From positions 1 through 10,219 of the forward strand of contig JACMKL010000557.1 in the NCBI GenBank assembly GCA_014380105.1: a stretch of 10,219 bases of DNA, read 5' to 3'. The stretch comes from Candidatus Melainabacteria bacterium (GTDB lineage: Bacteria > Cyanobacteriota > Vampirovibrionia > Obscuribacterales > Obscuribacteraceae). The first letter of the stretch is position 1. Each line of letters opens with the position of its first letter. A model generated the notes under the pieces. That model had not been told where the DNA came from and did not search any database. It saw only the letters and a program-made list of their open reading frames with translations. Both the position numbers and the translations under genes were made by a program. This document shows, piece by piece, positions 1 through 6,488 of the stretch.

Positions 1-1
1 A

Positions 2-2386
2 CATGCTCGTCTGGATACTTTAGGAAAGGTGACAGACGGCTCTTCCGAAGTGCGCCAAATGGCGATCATGAATAATAAGCCAGTGGTTGTATTTTCGATC
101 GTCAGAAGCACAGGCAGCAACATTGTTGATGTTGAAAAGGGCGTCGATAAAAAATTAGCCGAGCTCAATAAAGTTTTACCTAAAGATATTCAAGTAAGAA
201 AAATTCGCTCCAACGGAAAGTACGTCAAAGAATCCTATGATGCATCGCTCGACTCGTTGGTTTTCGGCGCGCTCCTTGCCGTCGCCGTCATTTGGTTTTT
301 CCTTAGAGATTGGCGCGCTACCTTCATCTCTGGGATAGCAATTCCTTTATCTGTAGTGCCGACTTTCGCTGTCATGCAATGGGCGGGTTTCACGCTCAAC
401 GGTATGTCACTTCTAGGATTGGCACTAGTGATCGGTATCCTCGTCGATGATGCCATCGTTGAAATTGAAAACATCGTACGCCATTTAAAGATGGGCAAAT
501 CACCTCTCAAAGCTTCAATAGAGGCGGCAGAAGAAATCGGATTGGCTGTCGTTGCCACCACACTTACTGTTGTCGTTGTCTTCGTACCGGTAGCATTCAT
601 GGGCGGCATCCCCGGCCAATTCTTCAAACAGTTTGGTTTGACTGTAACAGTTGCTGTCTTGTTCTCTTTGCTGGTGGCGCGGATGGTGACACCAATGATG
701 GCAGCCTACGGGATGAAGGACATGCCTGAGCATAAGGGCCGCAGCTCGATGATGCGTATCTATCAAAAAATGTTGATCTGGGCGCTCAATCACCGGGTAG
801 TCACTGTGATTCTGTCTGTGATTCTGTTTGCATTCAGTATCATGCTATTTAAAACTATGCCGACATCACTAATCAGTAATGTCGACCGCGGCGAAATATT
901 GATGAACGTAGAACTTCCTCCTGGTGCGGCTCTGGTTGATGCAGAAAAGGTTTGCGAGCAACTGACCAACATCGTCAAATCGCACAGTGAAGTGAAAAAT
1001 GTAGTTGCATTTATCGGCACTCCGACTGCTTCGCGCCGCAGCTCCGCCGGCAATATGGGCGAAGTTAATAAGGCAAGTATTTATGTCTCCCTCAAGGCAA
1101 AGGAAGATAGACACATCAGTCAGCAAGGCTTCGAAGAAATGTTGCGCAAGGAAATCAAAGGGGTCGCCGGCGTACGCCTGAGTTTCTCGAGATCTTCAGG
1201 AATGACTGGGAAGCCTGTACGTATTGCCCTGACGAGCAACGCGCCGGATAAGCTCGAGAAGACCGCTGAAACACTGATAGACCAGATGCGACCTGTAAAA
1301 GGTCTCAGCGATGTCACCTCCAGTGCTTCACTGTTGCGACCAGAAATTCTTGTTAAACCGGATTTTGAAAGAGCCGCAAGGCAGGGTGTATCGGTGATGA
1401 CAATAGCGCGCACTGCGCTGATTGCCACACTTGGTGATTCAGACGCCAATCTGGCAAAATTTGATTTGAAGGATAGACAGATCAATATTCGGGTTCAATT
1501 AGACCCTCATTATCGAAACGATATTGCCACCATCGGTAACCTGAAAGTACAAGGAAATAACGGTAAGTTGTTGCCTTTGAAGAGTGTCGCTGGTTTAGAA
1601 TTCGGCAGTGGTCCATCCCAGATTGACCGATTCGACCGCGAGCGGCAAGTGACAATTGAAGCCAGTCTTGATTCGAAATTGACGCTTGGTGAAGCGCTTA
1701 AGGAAGTGCACAAATTGCCTGCGTTCAAAACAATGGACAAGAGCATTCGTGAACAACCATTAGGCGACGTAGAAATTCAGCGAGATGTATTTAGCGGTTT
1801 CGGTACAGCCATTGGTTGTGCAGTTTTACTCATATATGCAGTTCTGGTAGTACTGTTCGGCGGTTTCCTCCATCCAATGACCATTATGATGTCGCTGCCA
1901 TTGTCTCTTTGTGGTGCGCTTCTGGGACTGGTCTTCTTTAATCAATCAATCGGTTTATATGCGTTGATTGGTATCACAATGCTTATGGGACTTGTCACTA
2001 AGAACGCCATTCTGCTTGTCGAATATGCACTCATGGCGATGAAACAAGGCTTGCCTAGAAGGGAGGCATTGATTACAGCCGGTGAAACTCGGATGCGTCC
2101 AATCCTAATGACTACGATAGCCATGATCGCCGGCATGTTGCCGATTGCGATGGGTATCGGCGCGGGATCGGAAGCACGTGCACCAATGGCGATATCAGTG
2201 GTGGGTGGCTTGATTACTGCAACATTGCTGACATTGCTTGTTATTCCAGTCGTGTTTACTTACATCGATGACTTTCAAGGTTGGCTCCTGCGCCGGCTGC
2301 CGAAGCGTCCGGATAATGAAATTTCCGACAATACCGCTCCGACTTCCTCAACTTCCGTGAAAGAGCCGGAGAAGCATTCTGTATGA
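2..2386 (+). CDS. RND-family efflux transporter, HAE-1 type inner-membrane pump (5' end outside window)
   Basis: Proton-driven resistance-nodulation-division pump subunit that moves hydrophobic or amphiphilic compounds from the inner membrane or periplasm, normally with an adaptor and an outer-membrane channel. The frame is open to the left edge, so the GTG at 29 is an internal Val codon, not the start. Compared with AcrB, roughly 255 N-terminal residues are missing. Residues below count from that GTG. The relay residues are intact: the TM4 motif GILVDDAIVEIENI has D140/D141 (AcrB D407/D408), K658 lies in GLVTKNAILLVEYA (K940), and R688 and T695 match R971 and T978. The Asp pair and DDAIVEIEN favour HAE-1 over heavy-metal exporters. 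Eleven membrane helices are visible (about 74-222, 253-273, 587-745), separated by the second large periplasmic loop. The stop overlaps the next start as ATGA, which implies coupled translation. The substrate cannot be read from sequence. Confidence 0.95.
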   Translation, partial: HARLDTLGKVTDGSSEVRQMAIMNNKPVVVFSIVRSTGSNIVDVEKGVDKKLAELNKVLPKDIQVRKIRSNGKYVKESYDASLDSLVFGALLAVAVIWFFLRDWRATFISGIAIPLSVVPTFAVMQWAGFTLNGMSLLGLALVIGILVDDAIVEIENIVRHLKMGKSPLKASIEAAEEIGLAVVATTLTVVVVFVPVAFMGGIPGQFFKQFGLTVTVAVLFSLLVARMVTPMMAAYGMKDMPEHKGRSSMMRIYQKMLIWALNHRVVTVILSVILFAFSIMLFKTMPTSLISNVDRGEILMNVELPPGAALVDAEKVCEQLTNIVKSHSEVKNVVAFIGTPTASRRSSAGNMGEVNKASIYVSLKAKEDRHISQQGFEEMLRKEIKGVAGVRLSFSRSSGMTGKPVRIALTSNAPDKLEKTAETLIDQMRPVKGLSDVTSSASLLRPEILVKPDFERAARQGVSVMTIARTALIATLGDSDANLAKFDLKDRQINIRVQLDPHYRNDIATIGNLKVQGNNGKLLPLKSVAGLEFGSGPSQIDRFDRERQVTIEASLDSKLTLGEALKEVHKLPAFKTMDKSIREQPLGDVEIQRDVFSGFGTAIGCAVLLIYAVLVVLFGGFLHPMTIMMSLPLSLCGALLGLVFFNQSIGLYALIGITMLMGLVTKNAILLVEYALMAMKQGLPRREALITAGETRMRPILMTTIAMIAGMLPIAMGIGAGSEARAPMAISVVGGLITATLLTLLVIPVVFTYIDDFQGWLLRRLPKRPDNEISDNTAPTSSTSVKEPEKHSV
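2368..2386 (+). promoter_or_regulatory. Shine-Dalgarno GGAG and ATGA stop/start overlap coupling RND and protein A
   Basis: GGAG at 2368-2371, inside the last RND codons, lies 11 bases before the ATG at 2383. The A of the RND TGA stop completes an ATGA shared by both genes. This is a standard layout for translational coupling by re-initiating ribosomes, and it implies a polycistronic mRNA. No room exists for a separate promoter immediately in front of protein A, other than within the pump gene. Confidence 0.7.
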
Positions 2387-3216
2387 AGTCTAAACAGGCC
2401 GTAATGGCTCTTTTATGTCTGCTGCTGCTTGCCCCAGCCATGCCTCTCAACGCTCAACCGCCAGCAGCAAATAAGGCAAAAAAGGCAGAGGGTGTTATAG
2501 AAGATGTAAGAAAGAAAGGGGCTACAGTACCGGGATTGGTGCTGAAGCAACAATTTCGATTTGTCGGTAAAAGTACCTCATATGTGTCCGCATTAGGAAT
2601 TCGACTACAGTCGCTTTCGATGTCCATGATTTTGAATTCGAAAACTAAAAAGATCTCGGTCTTTAGTGACGACACAAAAAAATATTGTGTTTATACCGAG
2701 GATGGCTGGATGAAGCGCTCGAAGGTTTTGCTTGCAAATAATAGTCACGCTCTCGAACGGACGCCATGGAAACTAAAAGCGAGCGAAAAAGTGGCTGGTT
2801 ATCCATGCAAAGTCTATAAACGCACAACCAAGCAATCGGAAGAATTGACATTGGAAGATTTTCTGTGGGTGACAACAGAAGTTGAACTTCCGAATGATGC
2901 GAAAAAATTGATATTTTCACTTTTGAAACTGGACGCTAGTGTCCCTGATGGCGTTCCTGTTCGTCATGAATTGCACAAGATTACATTTACAAAGTCGACA
3001 GGATTGCATGGTCAAAAGAAAGTACAAACGGTTAAGGATCGTGATTACGAAACATTTTCTGCAGTGAAAGAACCGGTCGCTGGAAGTGCCTATATTATGC
3101 CCTCCGGATACAAGCTGGCAGGCAGTGAAATGGAAGTATTCTTCTCTGATGAGCAAGACCTGATGGATGAACCGCTAGATGTATATAAGCCTTCGTCTTC
3201 CAGAGCCGATCACTAG
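2383..3216 (+). CDS. Secreted protein A, DUF4412/LolA-like outline, coupled to the RND pump gene
   Basis: Predicted exported protein of 277 residues with no assigned function. Residues 1-24 form a classical signal peptide: Lys near the N-terminus, a Leu-rich core, and a likely cut after LNA (no lipobox Cys). The mature part has alternating strand-like segments, a TKKYCVYTEDGW motif (about 98-109), a GYPCKVYKR motif (139-147) and IMPSGYK near the C-terminus (238-244). Short motifs of the type 'KKY', 'G-P-C-K-Y' and 'PSGYK' recall DUF4412-like envelope proteins with a LolA-type beta fold, a tentative resemblance. C102 and C142 could form a disulfide. The ATG overlaps the RND stop (ATGA), and a GGAG lies 11 bases upstream. 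This start and the coupling place it in the RND operon. It is a paralogue of protein B at 5601-6488, sharing KKY, TxW, GxxxxxYxR, PSGYK and an EM-V-MD-PL tail. Its gene ends three bases from the oppositely oriented kinase 1 stop. Confidence 0.85.
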   Translation: MKSKQAVMALLCLLLLAPAMPLNAQPPAANKAKKAEGVIEDVRKKGATVPGLVLKQQFRFVGKSTSYVSALGIRLQSLSMSMILNSKTKKISVFSDDTKKYCVYTEDGWMKRSKVLLANNSHALERTPWKLKASEKVAGYPCKVYKRTTKQSEELTLEDFLWVTTEVELPNDAKKLIFSLLKLDASVPDGVPVRHELHKITFTKSTGLHGQKKVQTVKDRDYETFSAVKEPVAGSAYIMPSGYKLAGSEMEVFFSDEQDLMDEPLDVYKPSSSRADH

Positions 3217-3219
3217 TTC

Positions 3220-5472
3220 TTATTCGTTATTTTGCACTTCGTCCTTGCCGGCCATGAGGATTTTCCAGCATTCAAGCCTGGTCAAAAGCGCTTTGTCATA
3301 GTTCTCGTTATTCCAGAGGGCATTGGAGTATGCCATCAGGACTGGAACGCGCCTCGGATTGTCCTTACCCAAAGCAGTTTGCCAATCACGATTGGCTTTG
3401 CCAAATTCTTTCAGAGCATTTTCATTTTCGTGCAAGGCCATCAAAGTTTGCGCTATCTTAAAATCACAGTTTGCCACGTTCGAAGCATTGTTCTTCCCTT
3501 CCTTTTCCCAAACTTCTCGTGCCAAAATGTAGTACTTCTTTGCACTTTCAAGCTGTGATTTAAGTTCTGACTTGCTCAAAAGATCTGCCAGTCGCACTGC
3601 TGTCAGACAATATCGAGGCGACTTTCCACCATAGTTAAACCAGCGTCCCATCGCTTTCTCGTAACATTCCACTGCTTCGTTAGCGTTGCCCATAAAGAAC
3701 CACGTATCGCCAACCATCGCGTCCAGTTCCGCACGCATATTTTGGCTTGCGGCCCATTCAGCATGATGTTGAACCTTCACTAAATAGACGTGCGCTTTCG
3801 GATAGTTTTCGAGGAAAAAATAACATTTGCCGAGAGAGAATAGTAGGTTCGAATACATAATTGAATTTGCGCCAGCAGATTCTTTGGTGTAGGTTTCAGC
3901 ATTCTCGTAGCACCTGACTGCGTCTTCCAAATGACCATACCGAAACAACTTTTCCGCTACGTTATTCAGTTGGCGAGCCATTGTATCAGTGGTTTCGGCC
4001 CCTTCTTTCAGGAGTTTTCCGGCGCGGTTCATAATCATGTCAACGTTACCGAGAACAATTGCCACTTTCTCGCTTTCGATTCGCGCAGGTGGAGGTGGCG
4101 TAATCCAGGAGAAAGAGTAATTTAGCCACGGAGAATAGTTGGTCTGTTGATAGAATGAGTACCCACTGCCAACAGCTGCAAAAATTGCCACTGCGAGAAT
4201 ACAAGACACGCCAGTGAAAATTCTATCTCGTTTGCTTAATTTCGGACGTTTTGTCCACGCCAGGGAAAGCTGTGCTGCCAACCGTCTTAACGGATTATTC
4301 TCTTTCAAAAGATATAGTCTGGTCAACTCTTTCTTTAGCTGCGTCATTGAAGGAAGTCGGTCTTCCCTCTTCCGTTCCAGACACTTAAATACAACTGCTT
4401 CCAACTGTTCTGGCAAGTTAGTTTGTGGTGCGGCCGATTTAAAGCTCGGTGGTGTTTCTGAAATATGCTTGTGGAGAATGTGCAAAGTCGACTCACCTTG
4501 GTGAGGAGTTCGTCCAATCAACACTTCGTACATCAAGCAGCCCATCGAATAAATGTCTGAGCGTTCATCGAGTTCGCCGCCGAGACATTGTTCGGGACTC
4601 ATGTAATGTGGACTTCCGAATACATCTCCGGTTTGAGTCAGTTTCGCTTGAGTATGCCCATCCTGCGAGAGTAATTTTGCAATTCCAAAATCCACTATTT
4701 TGACCACTTCACTTTCGTCCCCGCTTGACGAAACGATGATATTGCTCGGTTTTAAGTCGCGGTGAATTACGCCTTTCTCGTGAGCATGCGCAAGAGCACC
4801 AGCAAGTTGTATAAATATATTGAGTGCTTCTGCATACTCAAGTCTTCCAGCATCTTTCACGACTGCCGAAAGTGAGCGTCCTGATAAATAATCCATTGTC
4901 ATGAACGGTAGACCGGACGCTGTGGAGCCGACGTTGTAGACCTTGACGATATTTGGATGATCGAGATTACTTGCTGCACTGGCTTCTTGCTGGAAGCGCT
5001 GAATACTTAGAGCATCAGCAGTCAAATGCGGCATAAGAACTTTGAGCGCAACATCTTTTTTAAGACGTCTGTCTCGCGCTTTAAAAACCACGCTCATTCC
5101 GCCCTTCCCGAGCGTTTCTAAAATATCATAACGCTCTTCGATGACCTGCCCGACCAGATCTAGGCGCGAATCCATGGAGCTAATTTGAAGTGGTTCGATA
5201 TTGGTATTGAAAGTTTTTGTGGTGCTTAAATCTTCTCCGGGCTTAGATTCATCCAATGACAACAAACCTTCAGGCAAAGCCTCGAGACTTTCAGGCTCGA
5301 TTTCCGGTGCAGTGCCGTTTAGCTCAGCGAGCCTTGTTCCGTCTTGTGGACAAAAGCGCGTGTCGTCAGTGAAAATCGCCAAACAGGTAGTGCACTGCTT
5401 AGCTTTGACTTCACTCTTTGAGACTGCCGCTAGTGATTCGTCGGACAGATTGGACTCTCCAATGGAACACAG
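3220..5472 (-). CDS. Kinase 1: zinc-ribbon / Ser-Thr protein kinase / TM / TPR protein
   Basis: Hanks-type protein kinase predicted to phosphorylate Ser/Thr on cytoplasmic targets under control of an extracytoplasmic TPR tail. Counting from a CTG at 5472 it has 750 residues: zinc ribbon C27xxC30...C41PQDGTRL, linker, kinase domain with Gly loop LGKGGMSVVF, K144 (VALK), E163, HRDLKPSN (D239), DFG (D261), activation loop TQTGDVFGSPHYMSPE, one membrane helix about 417-441 after a Lys/Arg-rich stretch, then TPR-like helix pairs to the end. All catalytic residues are present, so it should be active. The first conventional start is TTG 5382, but that would delete the CxxC half of the ribbon, whose C-x10-C spacing equals that of kinase 2. 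The frame is open back to a TGA at 5475-5473, with only CTG (5472, 5448) or ATT candidates. The coding region is certain up to 5382; the exact start is not. It is convergent with protein A. Confidence 0.93.
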   Translation of the reverse strand: MCSIGESNLSDESLAAVSKSEVKAKQCTTCLAIFTDDTRFCPQDGTRLAELNGTAPEIEPESLEALPEGLLSLDESKPGEDLSTTKTFNTNIEPLQISSMDSRLDLVGQVIEERYDILETLGKGGMSVVFKARDRRLKKDVALKVLMPHLTADALSIQRFQQEASAASNLDHPNIVKVYNVGSTASGLPFMTMDYLSGRSLSAVVKDAGRLEYAEALNIFIQLAGALAHAHEKGVIHRDLKPSNIIVSSSGDESEVVKIVDFGIAKLLSQDGHTQAKLTQTGDVFGSPHYMSPEQCLGGELDERSDIYSMGCLMYEVLIGRTPHQGESTLHILHKHISETPPSFKSAAPQTNLPEQLEAVVFKCLERKREDRLPSMTQLKKELTRLYLLKENNPLRRLAAQLSLAWTKRPKLSKRDRIFTGVSCILAVAIFAAVGSGYSFYQQTNYSPWLNYSFSWITPPPPARIESEKVAIVLGNVDMIMNRAGKLLKEGAETTDTMARQLNNVAEKLFRYGHLEDAVRCYENAETYTKESAGANSIMYSNLLFSLGKCYFFLENYPKAHVYLVKVQHHAEWAASQNMRAELDAMVGDTWFFMGNANEAVECYEKAMGRWFNYGGKSPRYCLTAVRLADLLSKSELKSQLESAKKYYILAREVWEKEGKNNASNVANCDFKIAQTLMALHENENALKEFGKANRDWQTALGKDNPRRVPVLMAYSNALWNNENYDKALLTRLECWKILMAGKDEVQNNE

Positions 5473-5473
5473 T

Positions 5474-5491
5474 CATTACATTCCCCCTTTT
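5474..5491 (-). promoter_or_regulatory. Strong Shine-Dalgarno for kinase 1 with an ATG in the wrong frame
   Basis: Read on the minus strand, AAAAGGGGG (5491-5483) is followed after six bases by ATG (5476-5474). That ATG opens a frame of only 21 codons, ending at TGA 5413-5411. The kinase frame overlaps it, and its CTG at 5472-5470 lies ten bases after the same Shine-Dalgarno. A second, weaker site, GGAG at 5459-5456, precedes the CTG at 5448 by eight bases. The site is clear; which codon it serves is not. Confidence 0.55.
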
Positions 5492-5521
5492 AGCGCGGTA
5501 TCGTCACCCTTTTGGGGATAA

Positions 5522-5550
5522 TTGTGGCGTTAAATGTCCAGTTTTAGAAA
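5522..5550 (+). promoter_or_regulatory. Possible sigma-70-type promoter for protein B (weak)
   Basis: TTGTGG (5522-5527) and TAGAAA (5545-5550) are separated by 17 bases and lie about 50 bases before the protein B start, in the only intergenic stretch where B could have a promoter. Matches to the consensus are 3/6 and 4/6, so this is a position-supported guess. No convincing minus-strand promoter for kinase 1 was found in the same 125 bp. Confidence 0.2.
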
Positions 5551-5600
5551 AAAGAGTAGTATCTAGTCTTGAAGTGTCTGTGGCTCTTGGAGAAGAGGGA

Positions 5601-6488
5601 ATGATTGCGATGAATCGGGCGTTATTCGGTGGCTTTGTCATTGTTTCTCTGTTCTTTTCTGCGTCCGAAGTGTTCGGCAAGGCGGTCACTGACAACGTAA
5701 AGCCTGAGACAGGAAAAGTTGCTCAGGCAAAAGATAAAGTCATCTCGGCGAAGGCTCCGTCCGGACCTCCCTTGCCCGGCTATGAACTACAGCAATGGCA
5801 ACGGATTGCTGGTCAGATTCGGATGGTCGTCAACAAATATGGTGGGCGTTTTGAAACTACTCACTACACGTTGTTGAAGCCATTGCCTGGCGACAATATG
5901 TATTTCATGAATATTCAGACCAAAAAATATGTGTTCAGTCCGATGGACAAGTGGCGTGAGAAAATTTCCTTTTATCACCATGATGAAACTTCGGCTAATG
6001 ATCGCGGTTTTACTCCCTTTTCGACCTGGAAAAAAATCGGTGAGAAACAGATTTGCGGATTGCATGCGGTCGGCTACACTCGCTCACGCAGCAATAGTCA
6101 ACCGGCGCCTCGCGATAAGACGTACACCGAGGAGTGGTGGTTCGCCAATAAATTGCCGGTGCCTCCTGCGCTCGTTGAGATGTATCGGAAGTCATTCGTC
6201 ATGAAGTATGACAGCAAGCTTGGCTTCCCGCTGCGCATCAAAGAAACGCGTGAGTGGTATGGAAAGAAGCAGCGTAAAGTGGAACTCAGCTATGACACAC
6301 TGAGTTTTAAGAAAAACTCTTTTCCTGAATCCCTTTTTGTTGTGCCGAGCGGCTACAAAAAAGTGAAGGACGAAATGTCTGTCCTGGTCGAGGGTGGCGA
6401 TTCTATGATGGATCCTCTCAATCCAGGCGCCGGGCTGTCTGATGGCACAGCCGACTTGGAAGAAGCACTTAAGAAGCGTCCACGCTAG
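5601..6488 (+). CDS. Secreted protein B, paralogue of protein A
   Basis: Predicted exported protein of 295 residues with no assigned function. The ATG at 5601 is preceded by GGAG (5589-5592) at eight bases; a second in-frame ATG at 5610 has GAGGGA nine bases upstream, and either works. The frame is open further upstream, but that extension (to TTG 5418) overlaps kinase 1 and would bury the signal peptide. The signal peptide is MNRALFGGFVIVSLFF..., with cleavage likely near SEVFG-KA. Features shared with protein A in the same order are TKKY (108-110), STWKK, GxxxxxYxR (153-161), a two-strand WW/FLW region, YDTLSF, VVPSGYK (247-253) and EMSV...MMDPL. B lacks the counterpart of C142 in A and has a longer Lys/Ala/Pro-rich N-terminal linker and a charged C-terminal tail. 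It has no pump gene beside it. It converges on kinase 2 with a 4-bp overlap of stop codons. Role unknown; DUF4412-like outline is tentative. Confidence 0.85.
   Translation: MIAMNRALFGGFVIVSLFFSASEVFGKAVTDNVKPETGKVAQAKDKVISAKAPSGPPLPGYELQQWQRIAGQIRMVVNKYGGRFETTHYTLLKPLPGDNMYFMNIQTKKYVFSPMDKWREKISFYHHDETSANDRGFTPFSTWKKIGEKQICGLHAVGYTRSRSNSQPAPRDKTYTEEWWFANKLPVPPALVEMYRKSFVMKYDSKLGFPLRIKETREWYGKKQRKVELSYDTLSFKKNSFPESLFVVPSGYKKVKDEMSVLVEGGDSMMDPLNPGAGLSDGTADLEEALKKRPR
6485..6488. other. Shared CTAG palindrome forming both stop codons
   Basis: TAG at 6486-6488 ends protein B on the plus strand, and TAG read at 6487-6485 on the minus strand ends kinase 2. The four bases CTAG serve both genes, so neither can have a terminator outside the other's coding sequence. 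Confidence 0.9.

Noticed and set aside
235..1746. Several open frames on the minus strand under the RND gene
   Set aside because: Antisense to a clearly conserved pump gene and with no recognisable protein features.
3232..4703. Open frames on the plus strand across kinase 1
   Set aside because: Shadows of the conserved kinase/TPR frame; no ribosome site or protein motif.
5504..5518. CCCTTTTGGGG short inverted repeat in the kinase 1/protein B spacer
   Set aside because: The stem is only three to four bases with no poly-T run; too weak for a terminator or operator call.
5418..5600. N-terminal extension of protein B back to a TTG at 5418
   Set aside because: It overlaps kinase 1 coding sequence, has no ribosome site, and would bury a clear signal peptide that begins at the ATG at 5601/5610.
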